A DNA stretch of 64,000 nucleotides from an uncultured Erythrobacter sp. (GTDB lineage: Bacteria > Pseudomonadota > Alphaproteobacteria > Sphingomonadales > Sphingomonadaceae): NCBI GenBank assembly GCA_947503155.1, contig CANNCL010000001.1:930001-994000 (forward strand). The letters run 5' to 3'. Position 1 is the first letter of the stretch, and each line of letters opens with the position of its first letter. Shown here in pieces: positions 26,245 to 34,935 of this stretch. The position numbers were made by a program, and so were the translations under genes. The notes beneath the pieces are model-generated. The model was not told where the DNA came from and did no database searches. It worked only from the letters and a program-made list of their open reading frames with translations.

Positions 26245-28440
26245 ATGAAACCAATCACTTCCCACATCGCGGTTGCCGCCGCGCTTTCTTTTGCCTTTGC
26301 TGCCAATCCTGCGCTTGCGAGCGAAGCTGCCGATTCCGATGCGCAGCAGCCTCAAGATCAGGCAGAAGGTAGCGCCGAGCGTGATCAGACACGCGAAGAA
26401 GCAAGCGGCGCCGATCCGCATTATCGCGGCGATATTCTGGTGAGCGCCGATGCCCTTGACGAGCTCGACTTTATCGCGGGTCAAGACGTGATCGGGCTAG
26501 AGGAAATTCAGCGCAATTTGAGCGGCCAGATCGGTGACGTTCTGACCAAGGTGCCCGGCGTTTCCTCGACAAGTTTCTCACCGGGTGCCTCGCGTCCAAT
26601 TCTGCGCGGCCTTGGGGGGGAACGTGTGCGGATCCTGATTGACGGCCTCGGCACTGCCGATGTCGCGAACACATCCGCCGATCACGCGACGACCATCGAC
26701 CCTCTGACTGTTGAGCGGATCGAGGTCTTGCGCGGGCCGGCGGCATTGTTGTTCGGCAGCCAAGCCATTGGCGGCGTGGTCAATGTGATTGATCGGCGCA
26801 TCCCAATCGCTGTCCCGGAAAACGGTATCCATGTTGATGCGCTGACCGCATTCGACACGGCCAGCAATTTGCGCAGCGGCGGTGCGTCTGTTGATGCAGC
26901 GTTGAATGAAATGTTCGTCGTCCATTTCGACGGTTCTTATCGTGAAACCGGCAACCTTGAGATTCCCGGCTTCCAATTGACCGACGATCTGCGCGCGGAC
27001 CTGCTCGGCGATGCCGCAGAGGAAGAAGCCGAAGGCGAATTCGAAGAAGCAGAGGAACTGCGCGAGGCGGCCGGTCAGACCGGATTCGTGCCGAACAGCG
27101 CGGCCAAGACCTGGACGGTCAATGGCGGCCTGGGCGTGATCTTAGGCGATTCAACCTTTGGCGCGTCGGTTGGTTATTATGATACGAGCTACGGCCTGGT
27201 CGGAAACCCAGAGGGCGGACATCATCACGGCGAAGAGGGTGAAGAAGGCGAAGGCGGTGAGGAAGAAGAGGAAGAGGGCGAAGAAACCGTCTCCATCGGC
27301 CTAGAGCAGCTGCGCGTTGATTTTCGCGGCGATATTGCCTTGGGCTCTGGTTTCTTCTCGCGGCTCAAACTGCGCGGCGGTTATTCCGACTATACTCACA
27401 CAGAATTTGAAGGCGCCGAAGTCGGCACAGTGTTCGACACCGAAACCGTCGAAGCGCGCGCCGAACTGGTTCAGGCCGGTGGCGGCGTGATCGGTGCGCA
27501 ATTCACCGCTCGCGATTTCCAAGCGGTCGGCGAAGAGGCTTTCGTAGCCCCCAATGAAACGACGAGCGTTGCGATCTTTACCGCTCAAGAATTTGAACTT
27601 GGCGGCCTACAGATCGAAGCGGCTGGCCGCTATGAAATGGTCGATGTCGAATCGGAGCCACTCGGTCTTGAACGCGATTTTGATCTATTCTCCGGCGCAC
27701 TTTCTGCCATTTTGGTGAGCGAAGGCGGTGCCCGCTTTGGCGTAACCGGATCGCGCTCTGAACGCGCGCCTGCGGGCGAAGAACTGTTTGCCAACGGCCC
27801 GCATATCGCCACGCAAGTGTTCGAAATCGGTGACCCAAATCTGGGCAAAGAAAGCGCATGGGGCCTCGAAACATTCGTCCGCGCCAATGTTGGCGACATC
27901 TCGTTCAATGCCTCGGTCTATTATCAAAGCTTTGATGATTTTATCTTCCTGTCGCCCACTGGCGGCGAGGAAGATGACCTGCCGGTCTTCGCGTTCCTTC
28001 AGGATGATGCGGATTTCTTCGGATTCGAAGCCGCGTTTGCGATGCCGGTAATTGAGAAGGATGATTTCACACTTTCCACCGATCTGCGCGCATCATACGT
28101 CGCCGCCGACCTCAGCGACGGCGCGAACGTGCCGCGCATCCCGCCGGTCAGCTTGCTTGCTGCTCTGGATGCCGATGTGAGCGCCTTTAATGTGCGCGGT
28201 GAAGTCCAATGGTTTGGTGAACAAGACGACGTTGCCGCCTTTGAAGCGCCCACAGATGCGTTCACCTTCGTGAATCTCTACGTTTCGTGGCGTCCGCTTC
28301 CGACCAATCGGAATGTCGTTCTGCAACTGGCTGGGGAAAATCTGTTCGATACGACCGGTCGCCGCCATGCCAGCTTTTCTAAGGAATTTTTGCCGCTGCC
28401 CGGCCGCAATATCCGGGCTAGTGTGCGGCTAAGTTTCTGA
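26245..28440 (+). CDS. TonB-dependent receptor, ZnuD-like (zinc uptake)
   Basis: 731 aa with a signal peptide ending NPALA-SEA. The plug is marked by DVLTKVPGVSS and VERIEVLRGPAALLFGSQAIGGVVNVID, and the protein ends in an aromatic C-terminal strand SVRLSF. Two extracellular-loop insertions stand out: an acidic stretch (27010-27075) and a Gly/His/Glu loop (27211-27285) starting GGHHHGEEG. His/Asp/Glu-rich loops and the following GLEQLRVDFRGD strand are typical of ZnuD zinc receptors. ATG 26245 is the start with the signal sequence. The Zn role is inferred. Confidence 0.8.
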   Translation: MKPITSHIAVAAALSFAFAANPALASEAADSDAQQPQDQAEGSAERDQTREEASGADPHYRGDILVSADALDELDFIAGQDVIGLEEIQRNLSGQIGDVLTKVPGVSSTSFSPGASRPILRGLGGERVRILIDGLGTADVANTSADHATTIDPLTVERIEVLRGPAALLFGSQAIGGVVNVIDRRIPIAVPENGIHVDALTAFDTASNLRSGGASVDAALNEMFVVHFDGSYRETGNLEIPGFQLTDDLRADLLGDAAEEEAEGEFEEAEELREAAGQTGFVPNSAAKTWTVNGGLGVILGDSTFGASVGYYDTSYGLVGNPEGGHHHGEEGEEGEGGEEEEEEGEETVSIGLEQLRVDFRGDIALGSGFFSRLKLRGGYSDYTHTEFEGAEVGTVFDTETVEARAELVQAGGGVIGAQFTARDFQAVGEEAFVAPNETTSVAIFTAQEFELGGLQIEAAGRYEMVDVESEPLGLERDFDLFSGALSAILVSEGGARFGVTGSRSERAPAGEELFANGPHIATQVFEIGDPNLGKESAWGLETFVRANVGDISFNASVYYQSFDDFIFLSPTGGEEDDLPVFAFLQDDADFFGFEAAFAMPVIEKDDFTLSTDLRASYVAADLSDGANVPRIPPVSLLAALDADVSAFNVRGEVQWFGEQDDVAAFEAPTDAFTFVNLYVSWRPLPTNRNVVLQLAGENLFDTTGRRHASFSKEFLPLPGRNIRASVRLSF

Positions 28441-28476
28441 TTTCGCGCATCGCGGATTTCAGGGCCAAACAAATGA

Positions 28477-28517
28477 AAAGGGGCGGAGCCGGTCATCACC
28501 GGCTCCGCCCCTTTCTC
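28477..28517. terminator. Bidirectional terminator between convergent genes
   Basis: A 17-bp stem (28477-28493 with 28498-28514) with loop CATC, flanked by A-run and T-run. It serves the receptor gene and the reductase-like gene from the other side. Confidence 0.9.
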
Positions 28518-28531
28518 ATGCAAGCGCGCCT

Positions 28532-29707
28532 CTATTTCTCGACGGTAAAGTGGATCTCAGCATGTTCTTGCAGCCGGTCGACCAACGCTTCTCCGAGGAA
28601 CGATCCCGGCGTGCCGATCCCGCCTTCCGCATCGGATGATAGCAGCGCCATCCCGGTTTCGGTGATCATCCGGCTGGTTGAGCCATAGCCCGGATCATAT
28701 TTGCCTTTCACGCCGAGATGCAGCGTTTCGCCATCCGGACCATCGGCCACGAACAACACGTCGTAAAAGCCGTTCTCGCGCTCTTCTTTGGTTGGGCCTT
28801 CGCCGGGTTTGGGCGGCTTTGCGCCGAACGGATTTTTCATCATCTCAGTCGCCGCTTCGGCCATTTTCTTACCCGCATCGCCGGGGCTGGTCAGCATCAT
28901 TTCATCATATTGGAAATCTGTCCCGTATGGGTGGCCGAGCAAGAAGTTGGTGCGGTGCACGTTCTTGGTGTTGATCGGTGCCATCACGAACGGCGCCGCC
29001 CATTTGTCCAAATCCTTTTCGTACATCGGGATCATGCCGGTTGGCTGGCGCGGCCCGTCAAACCCCGGCGCGAGCGCGAATGCGTCGCGCAGGACATTGA
29101 TGATCTTCGGGTTCTTAGCAGCGGCTTTCATCGTCGCGCCAAGGCTGGCGGCGGTGCCGCCAGAGAACGTCCCTGCCATTGCGCGCACCCGGCCGCGGAT
29201 TTTCTTCGACGGCGCGCCAAAGCGTTCCTGCGCCGCCTTTTGCGTCATCAACACGCCGAGATCGAAGGGGATTGAATCAAAGCCGCTGGAGAAGCAGATG
29301 CGCGCCCCGCTGGCCTTGGCCGCTTCGTGGTGTTGTTCGATCATTTCCGCCATCCAAGCGGGCTCTCCGCACAGATCGGCATAGTCGGTGCCGGTTTTGA
29401 CGCAGGCTGCGACCAAAGCGTCGCCATAAAGCTGATACGGCCCAACGGTCGTGATCACGACTTTGGTGCGTGCGCACATGGCTTCTAGATCGGCGGGGTC
29501 GTCGGCGTTGGCGACCACCAAAGGCGTGTCCGCTGGCGCACCGATTTCATCGCGCACTGCGATCAATTTTTCCATGCTGCGGCCAGCCATCGCCCATTTG
29601 GGCGCGCCCGGTTTGCCGCCATAATGATTGTCCAAATATTCCGCGACGAGGCGGCCTGTATAGCCGGTTGCGCCATAGACGATGAGGTCGAATTCAGGTG
29701 TTGCCAT
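28532..29707 (-). CDS. Saccharopine dehydrogenase-like / trans-acting enoyl reductase family protein
   Basis: 391 aa from ATG 29707, preceded by AGGAGAACACCTC. A Rossmann N-terminus (LIVYGATGYTGRLVAEYL) is followed by TVGPYQLYGDALVAACVKTGTDYADLCGE, the signature of the saccharopine dehydrogenase NADP-binding family that includes mycobacterial trans-acting enoyl reductase. The family is mostly uncharacterised in proteobacteria; lipid reduction is a possibility only. No lipid-synthesis genes are adjacent. Confidence 0.82.
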   Translation of the reverse strand: MATPEFDLIVYGATGYTGRLVAEYLDNHYGGKPGAPKWAMAGRSMEKLIAVRDEIGAPADTPLVVANADDPADLEAMCARTKVVITTVGPYQLYGDALVAACVKTGTDYADLCGEPAWMAEMIEQHHEAAKASGARICFSSGFDSIPFDLGVLMTQKAAQERFGAPSKKIRGRVRAMAGTFSGGTAASLGATMKAAAKNPKIINVLRDAFALAPGFDGPRQPTGMIPMYEKDLDKWAAPFVMAPINTKNVHRTNFLLGHPYGTDFQYDEMMLTSPGDAGKKMAEAATEMMKNPFGAKPPKPGEGPTKEERENGFYDVLFVADGPDGETLHLGVKGKYDPGYGSTSRMITETGMALLSSDAEGGIGTPGSFLGEALVDRLQEHAEIHFTVEK

Positions 29708-29811
29708 GAGGTGTTCTCCTTTGACCAACGGCATGGGGCGGTGCGTGGCGAGAGTCAAAAGTGATTATGCCGCATGTCAAACACTTGCGCGCAAAAACTC
29801 TTTGCTGAGCG

Positions 29812-30594
29812 TTAGATGCGCGGTGTCCGGGGCAGCACGCCGGTCTGGCTCGAAATCGCCAACAAAGCGCCATCTTCGCTGAAATGCCGGGCGCTGCCAT
29901 GGGCAATCCCTCTGTCAAAGGCGGCCACTTCGGTGACGGACAATACCCAGCCCGGTTCTGCCGATTGAATAAAGCGGAAAGTCGCATCCAAGCTCGACCC
30001 GCCCCAGCTGCGCGGATGAGCGCCTAGGAAGAAATCAGAAACCGTGGCGAGCCAGCCCGCATCATTGGCGAAGCCTGATGTGTTGCGCGTCCAAACCGCC
30101 TCATATCCGCGTTCCGGGGCGGATTGGGCGATGCGCATTTCAACCTGATCATACAGGCTCCCAACGCTTCCGAAACGCCCAATGGATTTGGGCGGGCAAC
30201 CATCCGGCCCGGGCATTTCAGGCATGATTGCAAAGATTTCACGCTCGCTTGGCTCGCGCGCGCCCAAGGCCGCGCTGATCCGGTGGGTCGGGCGCGAATT
30301 GACGTAAATCTCCGCGAGCCATTGGCCGACCGACTGTCCGCCGCCGCATTGCTCGCAATTTATGGTGAGTTCTTCGGCGTGCTGCGTTGGGCTGAGGAAT
30401 TGCACATTGGCCCATAGGATCGGCAATTCACTTGCCAGTTCCATCGCATCGATTGCCGCGGCCAGTGCGACGCCGCCCATGACATGCGGCGCGCCTTCTG
30501 GCCCAACTGTCGCGGGCGGCATGACGGGCAGGATATATTGGCCTTCGCGGTTGCCCGGAACCACGCGCCAAAACGGAAATTTCGCCAGCGACAC
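29812..30594 (-). CDS. TesB-like acyl-CoA thioesterase (double hotdog)
   Basis: 260 aa starting at GTG 30594. The N-terminal hotdog has HVMGGVALAAAIDAM and LWANVQFLSPTQ, and the C-terminal hotdog has GGSSLDATFRFIQSAEPGWVLS and AHGSARHFSEDGALLAISSQTGV. These fit the TesB-type thioesterase family. It begins 9 bp after the dcd stop and is probably in the same transcript, though the two functions are unrelated. Confidence 0.75.
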   Translation of the reverse strand: MSLAKFPFWRVVPGNREGQYILPVMPPATVGPEGAPHVMGGVALAAAIDAMELASELPILWANVQFLSPTQHAEELTINCEQCGGGQSVGQWLAEIYVNSRPTHRISAALGAREPSEREIFAIMPEMPGPDGCPPKSIGRFGSVGSLYDQVEMRIAQSAPERGYEAVWTRNTSGFANDAGWLATVSDFFLGAHPRSWGGSSLDATFRFIQSAEPGWVLSVTEVAAFDRGIAHGSARHFSEDGALLAISSQTGVLPRTPRI

Positions 30595-30603
30595 AGGCGG
30601 AGC

Positions 30604-31158
30604 CTAAAGCCGAGGCAGCGTAACGCCGCGCTGACCCATATATTTGCCTGCACGGTCAGCATAGGTGACCTCAGGGCGCTCATTGCCCTTCAGGAATAGG
30701 AACTGACACGCACCTTCATTGGCGTAAATTTTCGCAGGCAACGGCGTTGTGTTGGAAAATTCCAGCGTCACATGCCCCTCCCAACCCGGCTCCAAAGGCG
30801 TGACATTCACAATGATCCCGCAGCGCGCATAGGTCGATTTGCCGAGGCAGATGACCAGCACGTCTTCTGGTACACGAAAATATTCGACCGTCCGTGCAAG
30901 GGCAAAGGAGTTGGGCGGAATGATGCAAACATCGGTTTCGCGGTCGACAAGGCTGCCCTCATCGAAGTTTTTCGGATCGACGGTCGAGGAGTTTACATTG
31001 GTGAAAATCTTAAACTCGGGCGCAACGCGCGCGTCATAGCCGTAGGAGCTGAGCCCGTAGGATATCACCCCCTCGCGCCGCTGGGCCTCGACAAAGGGTT
31101 CAATCATACCCTTGGTTTGCGCCTGTTCACGGATCCACTTGTCTGAAAGAATCGTCAT
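30604..31158 (-). CDS. dcd: dCTP deaminase
   Basis: 184 aa from ATG 31158 (the family's usual length; the longer frame to 31230 is discarded). Converts dCTP to dUTP, the main dUMP source for dTMP. Motifs: [18 protein letters not shown] and [16 protein letters not shown], the last carrying the catalytic Glu. Functionally it complements the nrdA/nrdB genes in the window but is not linked to them. Confidence 0.96.
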   Translation of the reverse strand: MTILSDKWIREQAQTKGMIEPFVEAQRREGVISYGLSSYGYDARVAPEFKIFTNVNSSTVDPKNFDEGSLVDRETDVCIIPPNSFALARTVEYFRVPEDVLVICLGKSTYARCGIIVNVTPLEPGWEGHVTLEFSNTTPLPAKIYANEGACQFLFLKGNERPEVTYADRAGKYMGQRGVTLPRL

Positions 31159-31360
31159 GGCTAAGTGATTCCCGATTGCAGCGAGCGCGGCAAGCGGCTG
31201 CGAAGATTTATCCGTGGGAGTCTTTGGCATCAGGCCTCGATCGCGCCTGAAAGCGCACTGTCAGCGAGCGACCCAATTGCAGAAACTAAAAAATTGGCCC
31301 ATCAGGAGGTCGCAATCTCAAGTCCAGTTTGGTTGAGAAGATCAATTTAAGGAGCTATCT
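31159..31360. other. Intergenic region with a degenerate repeat relic
   Basis: Contains GCGAGCGACCCAATTGCAGA near 31273-31292, resembling GCAAACGACCCATTTGCAGA near 31872-31891. Such phrases are typical of degenerate non-coding repeats in Erythrobacteraceae and relatives. AAGGAG before the DoxX start lies at the end of the region. Confidence 0.4.
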
Positions 31361-31708
31361 GTGAGGTATCTTTCAATCGGTCTGCGAGCCGTTCTCACTT
31401 TAGCCTTCATCGCTGCTGGTGGTGCAAAACTACTCGGCGTCGAAATGATGGTGGCCACCTTTGACGCAATCGGTGTGGGCCAGTGGTTCCGCTATGTCAC
31501 AGGGGCCATCGAGGTAGGGGCTGCGATATTGCTATGGCTGCCGGGCCGTCAAATTCTTGCAGCTAGCCTGCTTGGCGCAACGATGGTTTGCGCAGTCGCT
31601 GCGCATATTTTTATTCTCGGGCCATCTGCAGCTCCGGCCATCGTGCTTGGTCTGATCTGCGCTGCCGTAATTTACCTACACCGATCACAGCTCAAACAAT
31701 CGATGTAA
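31361..31708 (+). CDS. DoxX family membrane protein
   Basis: 115 aa from GTG 31361, preceded by AAGGAGCTATCT. Four hydrophobic helices; the first (RAVLTLAFIAAGGAKLLG) has the DoxX AxGxxKLxG motif, followed by FDAIGVGQWFRYVTGAIEVGAAILL. DoxX-like proteins are small membrane proteins of varied and mostly unknown roles. It opens the probable accessory cassette. Confidence 0.82.
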   Translation: MRYLSIGLRAVLTLAFIAAGGAKLLGVEMMVATFDAIGVGQWFRYVTGAIEVGAAILLWLPGRQILAASLLGATMVCAVAAHIFILGPSAAPAIVLGLICAAVIYLHRSQLKQSM

Positions 31709-31911
31709 GCAAGACGCAAACTGATTTGCGCGCCATGTGATTGGCTGGCGAAGACCCGCATAAGCAGATGTCCGCTTTCCCGCCCCATGATCAGACGAAG
31801 ATCGATCTCTCACCAGGGCCCGAAACCGGACAGTCAGCTATTTGCGCATTGCAGAGGAAAGCTGCCGGTCGGCAAACGACCCATTTGCAGACATTCAATC
31901 TGCCAGCACCA
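31709..31911. repeat. Degenerate non-coding repeat relic
   Basis: The stretch with TGTCCGCTTTCCCGCCCC and GGAAAGCTGCCGGTCGGCAA resembles the decayed repeat found between genes in many sphingomonads. An ORF at 31741-31959 is judged spurious. A third relic (GGAATGTCAGCTTCCCACCC) lies at about 38245-38264, so such phrases flank the cassette on both sides. Confidence 0.35.
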
Positions 31912-33189
31912 TCATTGCTCATCAAGCACCCAATCGTGCCTCAAATAGCGCCCTGCTAAGAGCATTAAGAATGCCGCGATCCCATACAACATCAAGGAAT
32001 ACAGCATAGAATATCGCAGCGCTTCATCTTGATAGATCGGGGTAAGAGCATCTGAGAGAGCGCCAAGCGCAAATATACCTCCGCCCAATCCGATCAGATT
32101 GTTGATGAGCAGGAATAGCGCAGATGCAGTTGAACGTGCTGAGGGCTCTACAAGATGTTGAACCGCCGAAAGCACAGGGCCGAGCCAGACGTAAGCAAGT
32201 GCCTGAGGCACAAGAAATAGGAAGAATGCAAATTTTGCCTCGGAACTCATTATCCCTGCAGCGAAGAGAGGTATCCCGGCCAGAAACGCAGCGCTAGGCA
32301 AGTAGGCGTAGAACGCTTTATCGCGGCGGCCTAGTCTGTCACCCATCCATCCTCCACCAAGGACGCCAGCGACGCCGCCAATCAGCAACAGCGCGCCAAA
32401 GAACTGTGAAGTCTCAATCAGGTTCAGTTTGAAAGTGCGCTGCAATAGGCTCGGGAGCCAAAAAGCTATTCCATACCCGAGCATGGATGAGAAAGCCGCA
32501 CCGAAAGATAATAGCCAAAAGGATGGCTTGCGCGCCAGCAAACGAGCCGTGACCATCAGCGCTGGAGTGCGTATTTCTTCCTCTGTATCTTTGGCTATTT
32601 TGCGCGGTTTGTCGCGAACCAACAACTTGAATATTGGGGCAACAGCTACACCAGCCAGTCCAACCACGAAAAAGGCGATACGCCAATCTACGGTAGCAGC
32701 GATATAGCCACCTGCGAGCACGCCAACAGCAGACCCCAACGGAATGCCCAACGAGTAAATGGACAAAGCCCAAGCACGGCGTTCACTTGGAAAGTAGTCA
32801 CTGATCAAAGCATAAGACGGTGCAACTCCACCTGCCTCGCCAATCCCCACGCCGACCCTAGCCAGAAAAATGTGCCAGAACCCTTGAGCCAAGCCGCAAA
32901 TTGCAGTGAACCCGCTCCACATCACTAACGAACAGGTAATCACCCAGCTTCGGTTCGTGCGATCCGCTAGTGCAGCCAAGGGCACGGCCAGAGTTGAATA
33001 GAGCAACGCAAAAGCGATGCCGCCAAGCAACCCTAGCTCTCCATCACTAAGGTTGAGATCAGCTTGAATTGGAGCTGCCAAAATCGCGAGTATCTGGCGG
33101 TCCACAAAATTGAAAATGTAGACCACAAGCAGCATCGCCAGGACAGTTTTTGGCTGCGGCGTAGGCCGGGCAGAAATTGCACTCGTCAT
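31912..33189 (-). CDS. MFS transporter, spinster-like
   Basis: 425 aa, twelve predicted membrane helices. Signature segments: FNFVDRQILAILAAPIQADL in helix 1, the A-motif loop ALADRTNRSW, and RVGVGIGEAGGVAPSYALISDYFP, characteristic of the spinster-type family common in sphingomonad catabolic clusters. ATG 33189 is used; a TTG directly before it is in frame. Base composition is lower in G+C (~50% where sampled) than the surrounding chromosome. It shares direction with the methyltransferase and TetR genes. Confidence 0.88.
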   Translation of the reverse strand: MTSAISARPTPQPKTVLAMLLVVYIFNFVDRQILAILAAPIQADLNLSDGELGLLGGIAFALLYSTLAVPLAALADRTNRSWVITCSLVMWSGFTAICGLAQGFWHIFLARVGVGIGEAGGVAPSYALISDYFPSERRAWALSIYSLGIPLGSAVGVLAGGYIAATVDWRIAFFVVGLAGVAVAPIFKLLVRDKPRKIAKDTEEEIRTPALMVTARLLARKPSFWLLSFGAAFSSMLGYGIAFWLPSLLQRTFKLNLIETSQFFGALLLIGGVAGVLGGGWMGDRLGRRDKAFYAYLPSAAFLAGIPLFAAGIMSSEAKFAFFLFLVPQALAYVWLGPVLSAVQHLVEPSARSTASALFLLINNLIGLGGGIFALGALSDALTPIYQDEALRYSMLYSLMLYGIAAFLMLLAGRYLRHDWVLDEQ

Positions 33190-33229
33190 CAAACACCAAA
33201 CCTTGCACTCGACTTGTGGCTAACCTGAG

Positions 33230-34096
33230 TCATGCAGACGCCGATACCAGCCATGCTTTAGCCTTCATCATCACACCCTTGCTTCGAACATAGTGTTTCT
33301 CGAATAGCGAATTGAGATCTTCGCTTGCCTTGCGAAGAACCTCATCCCCTTCTTCTTTCAGCAACCGGCCCGCAGCCATTGACGCGAGCGCGAAATCAAC
33401 CGCTTCTTTGGGCTCCGCGCCCGGGCCGCCAAACGGTTGTAATCCTTCGTAGCTTTTTACATCAACATTCGAAAAGCCTGCCGCAGTCAAAACCTCTTTC
33501 AAATACTCCAGATCTTCAAATGCGAAAGGTCCTGGAGCACGCGGGATAGCTTTTGGTATTTCAACATGGCTTTTAACAACGCCCATCATCTCCATCATCC
33601 AAAGATTTTCGCGCGGCGGTCCCCAAACAGAAAGATCAATCCGGCCGCCTTGGCAAAGCAGTCCATGTAGGTTTGAAAATGCTGCCACGGGTTCATCGAA
33701 AAACATGCTACCGAAACGAGATAGAAGACGATCGTATGGCGCATCCTCCAACTTTACGGTCGCGGCGTCAGCACAAATGAAGTGCGCGTTTGATATCCCA
33801 GCATCTTGCGCGCGCTGCACGGCCGCTTCCGTAAGATCAGGCGAAATGTCTACGCCTATGGCGCTGCCACTGGGAGCCACTGCACGAGCTATGGCCAAGG
33901 TGCTCGAACCGCCGCCAAATCCAATATCAAGCACGTTTTCACCTGAGCGAAAAGCCGCCCTTTCGAGTAATGAGTCTCCGATTAGCTCTATCATGCCCTC
34001 GAAACGGGTGAGATTGCGAAGCCACTTCTGACCCATCTCTCCGGACCAGTCTTCGGCATTTGGGCTTGGTAAAATTTTGGGATTTTGGGCAGTCAT
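33230..34096 (-). CDS. Class I SAM-dependent methyltransferase
   Basis: 288 aa. Motif I is VLDIGFGGGSSTLAIA, motif II around IGVDISPDL, then HFICADAATVKLEDAPYDRLLSRFG. The layout resembles UbiE-type small-molecule methyltransferases. The substrate is unknown; location between a TetR regulator and an MFS exporter suggests modification of a small compound handled by this cassette. Confidence 0.85.
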   Translation of the reverse strand: MTAQNPKILPSPNAEDWSGEMGQKWLRNLTRFEGMIELIGDSLLERAAFRSGENVLDIGFGGGSSTLAIARAVAPSGSAIGVDISPDLTEAAVQRAQDAGISNAHFICADAATVKLEDAPYDRLLSRFGSMFFDEPVAAFSNLHGLLCQGGRIDLSVWGPPRENLWMMEMMGVVKSHVEIPKAIPRAPGPFAFEDLEYLKEVLTAAGFSNVDVKSYEGLQPFGGPGAEPKEAVDFALASMAAGRLLKEEGDEVLRKASEDLNSLFEKHYVRSKGVMMKAKAWLVSASA

Positions 34097-34153
34097 GGAA
34101 TGTCCTCAAGTCAGAGTTGCGCGTCCAATATCGCGTCTAATATGAAGAGCGAT

Positions 34154-34816
34154 CTAAGGCTGGCGATCTTTGGCGATGCCTTTTTCGAGGATTGAGCGCG
34201 CGACTTTCGCTGCATCAGTATCATCGTCTTCATTAGCCCAAACCGCATATCTTAGGCCTAAAAACACGTTCATTCCCATTACGGCCCAGGCGTGGGCCTC
34301 TTCCAGATCGTCACGCATTTCGCCACTTTTTGCGCCAGCACTTAGCCGATCGTAAATTCGCTCGGCCGTTGCCTCGTAGTGGGCGCGATAGGCGTCAGGA
34401 TCGACGAATTCGGATTCATCGATGATACGGTAGATTTCTTTGTGCTCGCGAGCGAAGCTTAGAAAGCTGGAAAGTGCGGTTGCTTCGATGTCAAAGGCCG
34501 TTGCTGTACCCTTTTTCACGAGCGCGCCAACAGCCGATCCAGCTGCTTGCTTCACTTGCGCGCTCATGTCTTTGACAAGGGCCTGAAACAATGCATCTTT
34601 GCTGTCGAAGTAAGTATAAAAGCTTCCCAATGCGACCTCCGCCCGGCGCGTGATCGAGCTGACCGAGGCTTCGTGGAAACCCTTCTCGCCAAACTCAATA
34701 GCCGATGCATCGAGTAACTTGCGCAAGGTTCTGCGCCCACGCTCTGTGCGCGGAATTTTGTTCTGGGGTTCCTTGATACCAGAAACGGCTTCGTTGCTGC
34801 CCTCGGGCATATCCAT
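34154..34816 (-). CDS. TetR family regulator
   Basis: 220 aa. N-terminal HTH: LLDASAIEFGEKGFHEASVSSITRRAEVALGSFYTYFDSKDALF. ATG 34816 has GGAAAGGG before it; the in-frame ATG 34891 has only a weak site. The C-terminal ligand domain is helical with EFVDPDAYRAHYEATAERIYDRL. It is divergent from the TonB receptor gene and probably represses it and the methyltransferase/MFS genes in response to the transported compound. Confidence 0.85.
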   Translation of the reverse strand: MDMPEGSNEAVSGIKEPQNKIPRTERGRRTLRKLLDASAIEFGEKGFHEASVSSITRRAEVALGSFYTYFDSKDALFQALVKDMSAQVKQAAGSAVGALVKKGTATAFDIEATALSSFLSFAREHKEIYRIIDESEFVDPDAYRAHYEATAERIYDRLSAGAKSGEMRDDLEEAHAWAVMGMNVFLGLRYAVWANEDDDTDAAKVARSILEKGIAKDRQP

Positions 34817-34864
34817 ATTGTGGCCCTTTCCAGATGCAGGCCTAAGCGGGTTAATACCATCATG

Positions 34865-34908
34865 CAAGTTTTGACTTGAAAGTTGGTTCATCTTTCAATA
34901 GAATTCTA
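34865..34908. promoter_or_regulatory. Candidate operators in the TetR/receptor divergent promoter
   Basis: CAAGT-TTTG-ACTTG (34865-34878) and the palindrome TAGAATTCTA (34899-34908) lie in the short gap between the TetR and receptor start codons. Either could be the TetR binding site. Confidence 0.35.
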
Positions 34909-34935
34909 AAAAATCGTTTCTTGGGAGAGAACATC

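Noticed and set aside
31741..31959. 72-codon ORF between DoxX and MFS genes
   Set aside because: Resembles the translated degenerate repeats seen between sphingomonad genes, has no ribosome site and runs into the MFS gene.
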